DNA of 64,000 nt, taken from Deferribacteraceae bacterium UBA6793 (GTDB lineage Bacteria; Chrysiogenota; Deferribacteres; Deferribacterales; Geovibrionaceae). The translations under genes and the position numbers were made by a program. The notes beneath the pieces were generated by a model. The model had not been told where the DNA came from and searched no databases. It was given only the letters and a program-made list of their open reading frames with translations. The stretch spans positions 228,958 to 292,957 of the forward strand of contig DKFP01000002.1 in the NCBI GenBank assembly GCA_002452405.1, given 5' to 3'. Shown one piece after another: positions 42,335 through 51,057 of this stretch (its first letter is position 1; the number at the start of each line of letters is the position of its first letter).

Positions 42335-43896
42335 CTGACAGCGGCGATAACCTTATTTTTGCACCGGAAGACGACCTTGACAGCCCAATGGCAAGCCATG
42401 GCGAAGAGTTTTGGAAAGTTCTGATTGTAGACGACGAACCGGACATCCATACCACCACTAAGATGGTTCTCGATGATTTCTTGTTCGAAGACAAAAAACT
42501 GAAATTCTACAGTGCCTATTCCGCAAAGGAAGCAATCGATATAATGAACCAGATAAAGGACTTCGCCGTTATACTTCTTGACGTGGTGATGGAAAGTAAC
42601 ATAGCGGGACTTAATCTTGCGAAAATTATACGCGGAGAAATGGGCAACAGGTTCAGCAGGATAATCCTGCGCACCGGACAGCCCGGCGAAGCGCCGGAAA
42701 AAAAGGTTATAGCCGAATACGACATAAACGACTACAAAAACAAGGCGGAACTGACCAGCCAGCAGCTTTACACAACGATGTTCTCCGCCCTGCGCTCATA
42801 CCGCGACCTGCGCATAATAAACCGAAACAGCGAGGGTCTGAAACAGATAATCAACTCCACAGCAAACCTTTTCCAGCGGCAGAATCTCGAACAGCTCGCA
42901 CAGGGTGTTCTGACTCAGGTGGTTTCTATACTGGGACTGGAAAACTCTTACTATGTCAGCACATCAGGCTTCACAGCCGCGCGCACAGGGGAGAGCGATT
43001 TCCGCATTATAGCAGCAACAGGAAGGTTCACTCACTGCATCGGTGCAAATATAGATACCTGCACCCCCATCCCCACAGAAATTGTACCCTATCTTAAAGA
43101 AGCAGTCATAAAAGAGAAAAGCGGTTTCATAGACAGCCACTATGTCGGCTATTTCCCTACTATGAAGGACAAAATACACCTGCTTTTCATAGAGGACTGT
43201 TCAAAGGATCTCGGTCCGGAGATTGAAAACCTGCTCACCATATTCAACCACAACGCAGGGATAGCCTTTGACAACGTAATACTTAACAAAGAAATACAGG
43301 AAACCCAGCTCGACATCATCCATCACCTCGGCGAAGTTGTGGAGAGCCGCTCCAAAGAGACCGCTTATCACGTTAAGCGAGTTTCAGAATATACATACAC
43401 CATCGCAATTGAAATGGGATTTCCCGAAGAACAGGCACAGCTTTTCAAGATGGCTTCACCCATGCACGACATAGGCAAGATTGGTATTTCAGACTCAATC
43501 TTACTGAAACCCGACAAACTCAGCCACGACGAAATGAGTATCATGCGCACCCACACGGAAATAGGATACAACATGCTGAAAAACTCGTCCCGTCCCCTGC
43601 TCCAGACAAGCGCCGTCATAGCCCGTGACCACCACGAATACTGGGACGGAAGCGGATACCCCAGAGGTATCGCCGGCGAGGAAATACACCCGTCTGCAAG
43701 AATTGTATGTCTGGCAGATGTTTACGATGCTTTGGGAAGCAAGCGCGTATATAAGGACGCATGGGCTGAAGATGATGTCCTTCAGTTTATAGAGAACAAC
43801 CGGGAAAAAATGTTCGACCCGAAAGCTGTTGACGCGCTCATCAGCGCCTACGACAGAATAACTCAGATTAAAGAGCGCTACAAAGACCCGGAATGA
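42331..43896 (+). CDS. Response regulator REC-DUF3369-HD-GYP
   Basis: 521 residues: receiver domain (about 28-155, phosphoacceptor D84 in ILLDVVMES), a DUF3369 sensor-like domain (about 160-310), and an HD-GYP domain (about 320-515). The HD-GYP part is complete, with HDIGK, HTEIG, HHEYWDGSGYP and ADVYDALGSKRVYK, so c-di-GMP hydrolysis is likely. It is translationally coupled (ATGA) to the Cache kinase, its presumed phosphodonor. The next gene, hydrogenase B, starts about 220 bp further on from its own probable promoter. Confidence 0.92.
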   Translation: MTDSGDNLIFAPEDDLDSPMASHGEEFWKVLIVDDEPDIHTTTKMVLDDFLFEDKKLKFYSAYSAKEAIDIMNQIKDFAVILLDVVMESNIAGLNLAKIIRGEMGNRFSRIILRTGQPGEAPEKKVIAEYDINDYKNKAELTSQQLYTTMFSALRSYRDLRIINRNSEGLKQIINSTANLFQRQNLEQLAQGVLTQVVSILGLENSYYVSTSGFTAARTGESDFRIIAATGRFTHCIGANIDTCTPIPTEIVPYLKEAVIKEKSGFIDSHYVGYFPTMKDKIHLLFIEDCSKDLGPEIENLLTIFNHNAGIAFDNVILNKEIQETQLDIIHHLGEVVESRSKETAYHVKRVSEYTYTIAIEMGFPEEQAQLFKMASPMHDIGKIGISDSILLKPDKLSHDEMSIMRTHTEIGYNMLKNSSRPLLQTSAVIARDHHEYWDGSGYPRGIAGEEIHPSARIVCLADVYDALGSKRVYKDAWAEDDVLQFIENNREKMFDPKAVDALISAYDRITQIKERYKDPE

Positions 43897-44017
43897 ACAT
43901 AGGTAATTAAATAAACCCGCACTATCAGGTAGGGAAATATCACATAAACATAGAATAAAATTATATTACCTATAATTATAAGGCGTTTAACCATTTTGAA
44001 CAAATGCATAAGATTAA

Positions 44018-44047
44018 TTGACACCTTGTGTCTATATTTGCTAAACT
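44018..44047 (+). promoter_or_regulatory. Probable promoter and overlapping palindrome ahead of hydrogenase B
   Basis: TTGACA (44018-44023), 18-bp spacer, TAAACT (44042-44047). A perfect inverted repeat GACAC-CTT-GTGTC (44020-44032) overlaps the -35 box and could be an operator. The surrounding 220-bp gap is otherwise featureless and AT-rich. Confidence 0.45.
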
Positions 44048-44116
44048 TTTTTAGAAAATACGCGCTCTAAATACGCATATTTTCATTATTATTTAATTTT
44101 CTCATTGGAGAAACCT

Positions 44117-45052
44117 ATGAAAAACGTCTACTGGCTGCATTGCGGCGGCTGTGATGGCGACAGTGTCTCTCTGCTTAATCTGGATAAGCCCAATCTGGTT
44201 GATATTTTCGTTGATCTTGAAATCAACCCTCTTTATCACCCTTCCCTATCAATCAAAACCCACAAGGAACAACACGAACTGCTGGAATCTCTTCAGGACG
44301 GCTCCACCCCTCTGGACATCCTCGTTGTAGAAGGTAATGTTCTGAAAGGACCGGCAAGCACAGGCATGTTCGACCTGAAGTTCGGCGTTCCTAAAAAAAA
44401 CATACTCATGTCTCTTGCTAAAAAAGCACAGTACATAATTGCACTTGGCACATGTGCATCTTTCGGCGGTATAGGCGTCGGGTCTGAAACACAGGCAACG
44501 GGAATCCAGTTCACCAGAAAGGAAAAGGGCGGACTCCTCGGCGCTGACTACATTTCAGGCGGCGGACTGCCCGTGATAAACCTGCCCGGCTGCCCATGCC
44601 ACCCTGAAATCTTCACCAGCATACTCGCCATGCTCAACAGCGGCATAGAAATAGAGATGGATGAGTACAACCGCCCGCTGGCATGGTACGGAATGATGGT
44701 GCATCAGGGCTGCACGCGCAACGAATATCACGAATACCGTGTTGAAGAGAATGACTTCGGTGAAAAGGGCTGTCTGTTCTTCCACCTCGGCTGCCACGGA
44801 CCACTCACAGGCGGTTCCTGCAACAAGCTGCTCTGGAGCAAACGCTCATCAAAGCCAAGAGTCGGCGTACCCTGCTTCGGATGTAATAATCCGGATTTTC
44901 CGCAGGAATACCCATTCTTTGATACAAAGAATATAGAAGGAATTCCCATAGCTCTGCCAAACGGCATCAGCCGCGCACATTACATGGTGTACAAAGGCAT
45001 GGCTGCCGCCGCCGCTCCCCTGCGGCTTAAAAAGCGCCAGACAAGGATATAG
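44117..45052 (+). CDS. [NiFe] hydrogenase small subunit with Cys-x-x-Asp proximal motif (hydrogenase B)
   Basis: 311 residues without a signal peptide, so cytoplasmic. The N-terminal motif is WLHCGGCDGDSVSLL: C12 aligns with the first proximal-cluster Cys of other hydrogenases, but the second position is D15, giving C-x-x-D; C9 is an extra cysteine. Actinobacterial-type group 1h enzymes share CDGDSV and were shown to use three Cys plus one Asp at this cluster. Other ligands are normal: GTCASFGG, PGCPCHP, HQGC, KGCLFFHLGC, VPCFGC. Start ATG 44117 has GGAG 6 nt upstream. Its large subunit follows after 9 bp. Confidence 0.92.
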   Translation: MKNVYWLHCGGCDGDSVSLLNLDKPNLVDIFVDLEINPLYHPSLSIKTHKEQHELLESLQDGSTPLDILVVEGNVLKGPASTGMFDLKFGVPKKNILMSLAKKAQYIIALGTCASFGGIGVGSETQATGIQFTRKEKGGLLGADYISGGGLPVINLPGCPCHPEIFTSILAMLNSGIEIEMDEYNRPLAWYGMMVHQGCTRNEYHEYRVEENDFGEKGCLFFHLGCHGPLTGGSCNKLLWSKRSSKPRVGVPCFGCNNPDFPQEYPFFDTKNIEGIPIALPNGISRAHYMVYKGMAAAAAPLRLKKRQTRI

Positions 45053-45061
45053 GAGCCCCCC

Positions 45062-46594
45062 ATGGCAAAAATAACATGCAGTTTCCCCGTAAACAGGGTT
45101 GAGGGCGACCTCACGCTGCAAATAGACTTCGAAAACAATACCGTTGTGCAGGCGCGCAGCGTCGGCACCCTTTACAGAGGATTTGAAAAGATAATGCGCG
45201 GGCGCGGTGCTCTGGACGGGCTTGTCATAACCCCCAGAATATGCGGCATATGCAGTCTGTCACATCTTACGGCGGCATCTGCTGCTCTGGACAGCCTCTG
45301 CGGAACAACACCGCCCGACAACGCACTGCGCATAAAGAACATCACAGGCATGATGGAGATGATCCAGAGCGACATCCGCCAGTCGGTGCTTATGTTCATG
45401 CCGGATTTCGTTAACCCCGCATACGCCTCAAACCCGCTTTACACTGAGGCGGCAATGAGATACGCACCTCTCAGGGGCACAAGATGCGCCTCCGCAGTTA
45501 AAAGCTCCGCAACCATAGTGGAGATAATCGCCATCCTCGGCGGTCAGTGGCCCCACACCTCTTTCATGGTGCCAGGAGGTGTTACAAACGTACCCACGAT
45601 TCACGACATAGTACAATGCAGACACCTTATAATCAGATGCATGAAGTCATACGAGGAACAGATACTCGGATGCAGCGTCGAACGGTTCAACGATATAAGC
45701 ACTAAGCGGGAGCTTGACGAATGGCTCGCCGCATCTTCTGAACACAGCGAAAGCGACATGGGATTTCTCATCCGTTTCGGCAGAAGCATAGGACTTGACG
45801 CAATCGGCGGAAGTTACGGAGATTTCCTTTCATACGGCGCTTTCGACATACCCACCGACTCCGATGTAACCCCACGCCACGGCAGGGAAAAACTCATACG
45901 CTGCGGATATGCGGAAGGAACGAATGTTATGGAGTTCGACCAGAGCCGCATAGCCGAGGCGATATCCCATTCATGGTTCAACGGATATGAAGGCGCAAGA
46001 CACCCCTTCGAAGGCATGACGGAGCCGGAAGCAAGCGGAGAGGAAGGAAAAAAATATTCATGGGTCAAGGCGCCGCGCTACGAAGGAAAACCTGTCGAAA
46101 CGGGACCTCTGGCTCAGATGGTGATAAACGGTATCCCGCTCTTTACGGAGCTGGTAAAAACCGAAGGCGCGTCCGCTCTCACAAGACAGATAGCAAGACT
46201 GGCACGCCCTGCAAGGCTCTTCCCAAAAGCTCTGGCGTGGATAGACGAGATGGCAAAACTGCTCGGCAGTTCCCGGTTTTACACCCCATACAAAGAGATA
46301 CCTGACGGACGCGGAATAGGACTTACAGACGCCGCAAGGGGAGCTCTGGGTCACTGGATAATAGTTGAAGACAGGATGATCAAAAAATATCAGATAATAA
46401 CCCCGACCGCATGGAACGGGTCGCCGCGGGACGACGCGGGACTGCCCGGCGCATGGGAAAAGGCACTGGAGGGAGTGAAAGTGGCGGACACCGACAACCC
46501 TATCGAAATCGGACACATCATCCGCTCGTTCGACCCCTGCCTTGTCTGCGCTGTACACAGGCTGGACAGCGGGAAAAAGATATTCATATGCTAA
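45062..46594 (+). CDS. [NiFe] hydrogenase large subunit (hydrogenase B)
   Basis: 510 residues carrying the NiFe site: L1 RICGICSLSH (C61, C64) and L2 DPCLVCAVH (C493, C496). Unlike hydrogenase A, the L2 His (H499) is followed by an 11-residue tail, RLDSGKKIFIC. Whether this is cleaved is unclear, because it lacks the usual small or hydrophobic residue after the His. An AGGAG site precedes ATG 45062. The hybrid kinase gene begins 37 bp downstream, with no cytochrome, HypX or anchor gene between. A sensory or signal-linked role is inferred from this context. Confidence 0.93.
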   Translation: MAKITCSFPVNRVEGDLTLQIDFENNTVVQARSVGTLYRGFEKIMRGRGALDGLVITPRICGICSLSHLTAASAALDSLCGTTPPDNALRIKNITGMMEMIQSDIRQSVLMFMPDFVNPAYASNPLYTEAAMRYAPLRGTRCASAVKSSATIVEIIAILGGQWPHTSFMVPGGVTNVPTIHDIVQCRHLIIRCMKSYEEQILGCSVERFNDISTKRELDEWLAASSEHSESDMGFLIRFGRSIGLDAIGGSYGDFLSYGAFDIPTDSDVTPRHGREKLIRCGYAEGTNVMEFDQSRIAEAISHSWFNGYEGARHPFEGMTEPEASGEEGKKYSWVKAPRYEGKPVETGPLAQMVINGIPLFTELVKTEGASALTRQIARLARPARLFPKALAWIDEMAKLLGSSRFYTPYKEIPDGRGIGLTDAARGALGHWIIVEDRMIKKYQIITPTAWNGSPRDDAGLPGAWEKALEGVKVADTDNPIEIGHIIRSFDPCLVCAVHRLDSGKKIFIC

Positions 46595-46631
46595 AAAGGA
46601 CTGACAGAATCGTCAGCCGGGACGGCTACCT

Positions 46632-48650
46632 ATGGAATATCAGGATATGGAGAGTATCAGAAACAGTATGATTGACGGCAAAATAGTCGAAAAACTTATG
46701 TCTGAAAATAATCTGCTGCGCTCAGAGGTTCGTGTTTCACACGAGGCGGCGGAAATTACCACCAGACTGGTAATAGAACAGTTTGAAAAAGCGGAATCGC
46801 TCATGCAGAAATTCGAGTCTGCAAGCGGTTTTCTGAAAGCTGTCATGGACGCCGCAATGCAGATGTCCATCATCGCAACCGACCTTGACGGAAAGATCAT
46901 CCTTTTTAACCGCGGAGCGGAGTTTATGCTGGGCTATACCGAAAAAGAAGCCCGTCAGATGAGCTTTTTCGACATATTCGACAACAAGGAACTGCTGAAC
47001 AACTGCGTTACCCTCATGGCAAACACCGACACCCTGATGTCCGACAGGGAAAAACACGCTGAGGTCATTTCACATATATCATCACAGATAAACGAAGGGG
47101 TCTTCTGCCGCAGAAACGGAAGCCGTTTCCCGGTCAGCTTTGCCATAACCCCTATAAAGGAGAACGGACAAATAGTCGGCTGTCTCTCCGTCGCCATGGA
47201 CATTTCGACGCTGAAACACGCTGAAAGCGAGCTCCAGCGGGCTTATCAGAATATATCGGAAGCCAACGAAAGGCTTCAGAAACTGGACAAGCTCAAGTCC
47301 GATTTCCTCTCCTCCGTTTCCCACGAACTCAGAACGCCGCTGACATCAATACGGGGTTTCTCAAAACTCATCGGAAAAGATTTCGAGCGGTTCTTCGTGC
47401 CACTTGTGGGGGAAAACACGGCGCTGGCAGCAAAATCTGAAAAGATAAAAGAGAACCTCTCCATAATTCTCAGTGAAACTGAAAGACTCACGAGACTCAT
47501 AAACGATGTGCTCGACCTTTCGAAGATAGAATCACAGAAGGCGCAGTGGCGCGAGGAGCCGGTGAACATGACCGAAATGCTCCGCCACGCGGTGAACGCT
47601 GCCAAAGGGCAGTTCGACGACAGACCGGAACTGGAGATGATAACCGACATTCCCGAAGCCCTGCCCTACGTCTTCGGCGACTATGACCGCTTCGTTCAGG
47701 TCACTGTCAACCTTCTGAACAACGCTTCGAAATTCACCAAAGCGGGCAGCGTAACCGTCAGCGCATACGAAACAGGCAGCGGATTTGTTCAGGTGGACGT
47801 GAAGGACACAGGCTGCGGTTTCCCGGAAGAGGAAGCAGTGGCGGTTTTCGACAAGTTCCGTCAGGTCTGCCACGGAGACACACTTGAGGAAAAACCCACA
47901 GGCACAGGACTGGGGCTTTCAATTTCACACGAAATAATAACCCGTTTCGGCGGAAAAATATGGGCTCGCTCCGCGCTTAATCAGGGCAGCACGTTCAGCT
48001 TTACCCTGCCCGCGATGATTCAGGAAACAGGAATGAACGAAGCCGCAGACAACGCGGACGGCAAGCTGATTCTCGTCGTTGACGACGAAATGGCGATACG
48101 CTCTCTGCTGACGCAGTTTTTCACTTCATACGGCTTCCGCGTCGCCACTGCCGACAACGGCAAAACAGCCATCGACATGGCGAAAAAATATACGCCTGAT
48201 CTTATAACTATGGATATCGCGATGCCGGTTATGGACGGCAAAACAGCCATCGACAGTATGAAACAGGACGAAAAACTAAAGGATATACCGATTGTGGTGC
48301 TATCCGCATTCAACGACAGCTTCGCCGCCAACGGGGACGTCGTTTTTGACAAGCCCATAAACGAACAGAGACTGATTGACAGTGTTTTTATGCTGATAAA
48401 TAAAGAAAAACTTAAAGATTGCCATGCCTGCCTGATAATATGCAGACAGGACTGCGGACGCAGTGTCGAAATTCCTTCCATCTCTCCGAAAAACGCCGAG
48501 ATGTGCCAGCCGCACGATCTCGAAATTAAACTGGAGAACGGTTACAAGGGTCTGGTGGTGATTCCCGCCGATATGATGGACTACGTTGACCTGCACAGGA
48601 TAAGCTCATACGAGAACATACAGCTGCTCATTCTGCCGCATAAACAGTGA
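46632..48650 (+). CDS. Soluble hybrid histidine kinase PAS-HisKA-HATPase-REC with Cys-rich tail
   Basis: 672 residues, no transmembrane segments. An N-terminal coiled coil (20-65), a PAS domain (68-195), HisKA with H231 (SSVSHELRTPLTSIRGF), the ATPase domain (about 345-462) and a receiver (478-592, D528). The last 80 residues are unusual: CHACLIICRQDC at 597-608 and C625, then a hydrophobic alpha/beta segment. Regulatory hydrogenases of the HupUV/HoxBC type signal to a soluble PAS kinase (HupT/HoxJ); this gene is in the same position relative to hydrogenase B. Cognate sensing is inference. Confidence 0.9.
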   Translation: MEYQDMESIRNSMIDGKIVEKLMSENNLLRSEVRVSHEAAEITTRLVIEQFEKAESLMQKFESASGFLKAVMDAAMQMSIIATDLDGKIILFNRGAEFMLGYTEKEARQMSFFDIFDNKELLNNCVTLMANTDTLMSDREKHAEVISHISSQINEGVFCRRNGSRFPVSFAITPIKENGQIVGCLSVAMDISTLKHAESELQRAYQNISEANERLQKLDKLKSDFLSSVSHELRTPLTSIRGFSKLIGKDFERFFVPLVGENTALAAKSEKIKENLSIILSETERLTRLINDVLDLSKIESQKAQWREEPVNMTEMLRHAVNAAKGQFDDRPELEMITDIPEALPYVFGDYDRFVQVTVNLLNNASKFTKAGSVTVSAYETGSGFVQVDVKDTGCGFPEEEAVAVFDKFRQVCHGDTLEEKPTGTGLGLSISHEIITRFGGKIWARSALNQGSTFSFTLPAMIQETGMNEAADNADGKLILVVDDEMAIRSLLTQFFTSYGFRVATADNGKTAIDMAKKYTPDLITMDIAMPVMDGKTAIDSMKQDEKLKDIPIVVLSAFNDSFAANGDVVFDKPINEQRLIDSVFMLINKEKLKDCHACLIICRQDCGRSVEIPSISPKNAEMCQPHDLEIKLENGYKGLVVIPADMMDYVDLHRISSYENIQLLILPHKQ

Positions 48651-48660
48651 GGTTTATAAA

Positions 48661-49047
48661 ATGAAACGTATTCTGATTGTGGACGATGAAGTCCACATCC
48701 GCTCGCTCCTTGAGCAGACGCTTGAAGACATTGAGTTTCTCCACAATGCCGAAGTGGAAATTCATCAGGCGTCCGACGGGAAGAACGGACTGGAAATGAT
48801 TGCATCCATACGCCCGGATCTTGTTTTTCTCGACGTCATGATGCCGGAAATGAACGGATACGAGGTCTGCAAAGTTGTGAAATCCGACAGCGAGCTTCAG
48901 CGGACGCTGATAATAATGCTCACTGCAAAGGGTCAGGAAACAGACAGAGAAAAGGGTGTCTGCTACGGTGCGGACTATTTCATGACCAAACCGTTCGACC
49001 CTGACGAAGTTCTTGAACTTGCGGGGAAACTCCTTGGATTCGCCTGA
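48661..49047 (+). CDS. Stand-alone receiver (CheY-like) response regulator
   Basis: 128 residues, a single REC domain: acidic pair D8-D9, phosphoacceptor D58 (LVFLDVMMP), Thr in IIMLTAKGQ and Lys in FMTKPFDPD. No output domain. It begins 10 bp after the hybrid kinase and its end overlaps the next gene by 14 bp. It probably relays phosphate from the hybrid kinase or binds the HD-GYP protein or the flagellar motor. Confidence 0.92.
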   Translation: MKRILIVDDEVHIRSLLEQTLEDIEFLHNAEVEIHQASDGKNGLEMIASIRPDLVFLDVMMPEMNGYEVCKVVKSDSELQRTLIIMLTAKGQETDREKGVCYGADYFMTKPFDPDEVLELAGKLLGFA

Positions 49048-50824
49048 AAATTTTAACCTGCTGAAGAAACATCTGCGCCCTCAGCAGGCAAAATCCATTC
49101 TATGCTCCTTCGCGCAGGCAACCGGAAATACCCTGGGGTTCCGCATCAGCTCCGGCGGCAGCATACTCTGCCAGCATCCGGAAACCCCTGAAAAGGAATT
49201 TTCAGCCGCCCGCCCTTTAGAAATAAACAGAGACCGAATCGGTACCCTCTTTGTTTATTCCGGAAGGGACAGTGAAACTCTGTGCGGCAATATGGCGGAT
49301 GCCCTCGCCTGTTCGCTCAACTCCATGATAGACTGCGAACACGCACGCCGCGCCGTATCTGCGGAAACCCTTTCCGCATACAGAGAGCTTGCCATGCTCC
49401 AGCGCATCGCAGACAGACTTAACCGGGAACTGAAACCATCCGGCATAGGCTCAATTCTCCTCGACGAAACAGGACTCTCATACGACGGCGGGAAGGTCGG
49501 CGTCGTTCTGGAATTTGACAAGAACACCAAAACATACAGCCTGCTGGCACACAGAGGTGAAGATTCCGACAGAATTTTCAGCTCGTTCATAGACTCCGGC
49601 ACTTGCATGATATTTGCGAACATGGACAGAGTACAGATCATCAACGATTTCGGTCTGTTCATATCTTCCGGCGGAAAGAACTTTTATTACAAGTCCGTTA
49701 TGATCGTGCCTCTCTCTGACGGCACATCGTATATGGGATATATGCTGACAGCCGCACCGGAGGGGGATTTCTATTCTTCATCCGACAAAAAGAGGATGGA
49801 TACCATCAGCTCAACGGCGGCAACAGCACTGCACAACGCAATCATGTTCGACGAGCAGAAAATGCTTTTCGACTCATTCCTCAATGCTATTGCAACCGCA
49901 ATCGATGCAAAATCCCCATATACCGCGGGACATTGCAAACGGGTTCCATGGATAGCACACGAGCTTCTGACCGCTGCCAATGAAACGCAGGCAGGAATTT
50001 TCGCAGATTTCACCGCCACGGAAGACGAAATAAACGAGATGAAGGTCGCTGCGCTTCTGCACGATTGCGGAAAGATAAGCACACCGGAATGGATAATGGA
50101 TAAATCCCTTAAACTGGAAGGTATTATAAACGGTATTGAGCTCATAAGACTGAAAATGGAGCTTTATAAACTGAATCTGACGCTGGACGCTTATAAACGG
50201 CAGAAAGGTGAGCTCACGGACAGACATGAGCTTTCGTCACTGCTTAAAAAAGCGGACGAACATATGAAAACTCTGGAAAGCCTGAACAAGGGCGGTGAAC
50301 ACCTCGATGCGAGCGTAACGGCATGGCTGGCGGATATGAGTGATATACGCGTTAAATTTTCCGACGGCAGCGAAATGCCACTTCTCAATGGTGACGAAGT
50401 CGAGAAACTTTCAATAGCAAGAGGCACTCTCACCTCCGCAGAAAGACAGGTCATTGAAGACCACGTCGTTAAAACAGTAATGATGCTGAGTGAGATAAAA
50501 TTTCCGGAAAACATGTGCGATGTCATAAACATAGCCGGACTGCACCATGAAAAACTGAACGGCAGCGGGTACCCTTACCGGATGAAAGGGGACGAGATAC
50601 CCATTAGAGCGAGAATAATTGCCATCGCTGACATTTTCGAGGCGCTGACAGCGGAAGACCGCCCTTACAAGAGTCCCGGAACACTTAGCCGCGCCATTGA
50701 GATAATGGGATATATGGTAAAGGACGGACACATCGACGGCAACCTGTACCGCCTGCTACTTGATTCGGGCATACATGTGAAATACGCGGCACATTTTCTC
50801 CCCCCTGCTGCTATGGATATATAA
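49034..50824 (+). CDS. GAF-like/HD-GYP signalling protein with insertion in the HD-GYP domain
   Basis: 596 residues, cytoplasmic. An N-terminal ligand-binding-like region (about 1-105) and a GAF-like domain (about 125-270) precede an HD-GYP domain. The metal-binding motifs are HDCGK (343-347), H477, HH (504-505) and GSGYP (510-514). Between the HD motif and H477 lies an extra helical segment of about 100 residues (about 365-463) that normal HD-GYP domains lack. The TTG start at 49034 has GGGGA 6 nt upstream and overlaps the receiver gene. c-di-GMP hydrolysis is plausible; the insertion may regulate it. Confidence 0.85.
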   Translation: MDSPENFNLLKKHLRPQQAKSILCSFAQATGNTLGFRISSGGSILCQHPETPEKEFSAARPLEINRDRIGTLFVYSGRDSETLCGNMADALACSLNSMIDCEHARRAVSAETLSAYRELAMLQRIADRLNRELKPSGIGSILLDETGLSYDGGKVGVVLEFDKNTKTYSLLAHRGEDSDRIFSSFIDSGTCMIFANMDRVQIINDFGLFISSGGKNFYYKSVMIVPLSDGTSYMGYMLTAAPEGDFYSSSDKKRMDTISSTAATALHNAIMFDEQKMLFDSFLNAIATAIDAKSPYTAGHCKRVPWIAHELLTAANETQAGIFADFTATEDEINEMKVAALLHDCGKISTPEWIMDKSLKLEGIINGIELIRLKMELYKLNLTLDAYKRQKGELTDRHELSSLLKKADEHMKTLESLNKGGEHLDASVTAWLADMSDIRVKFSDGSEMPLLNGDEVEKLSIARGTLTSAERQVIEDHVVKTVMMLSEIKFPENMCDVINIAGLHHEKLNGSGYPYRMKGDEIPIRARIIAIADIFEALTAEDRPYKSPGTLSRAIEIMGYMVKDGHIDGNLYRLLLDSGIHVKYAAHFLPPAAMDI

Positions 50825-50827
50825 AAA

Positions 50828-51053
50828 GCGGCGCAAAATGCGCCGCCCAGGTTGTTGACAAACTCGGATTTTATTAAATCAATGAGACTGCTTCGTCGCT
50901 AAGCTCCTCGCAGAGACTGTTTTTTCCTTTCGTCTTTGCGAACACTAGCCGAAGGCTGAATGAGTCCACTTTAAACTATTTGTCGAATAAAGCGAAGCAA
51001 TCTCATATTTATAAAATTTTGTCATCAGTCTGTGCGGCGCAAAATGCGCCGCC
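50828..51053 (+). mobile_element. MITE-like element flanked by a perfect 20-bp hairpin duplication
   Basis: The element body is 50848-51033. Its ends are CAGGTTGTTGACAAA (50848-50862) and TTTGTCATCAGTCTG (51018-51032), inverted repeats sharing TGACAAA. Two identical copies of gcggcgcaaaatgcgccgcc (50828-50847 and 51034-51053) flank it, each a strong GGCGCA/TGCGCC hairpin that would serve as a terminator between the convergent HD-GYP and pirin genes. The interior contains gagactgcttcgtc, gtctttgcgaa and gaagcaatctcat. No coding capacity. Confidence 0.72.
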
Positions 51054-51057
51054 GATA

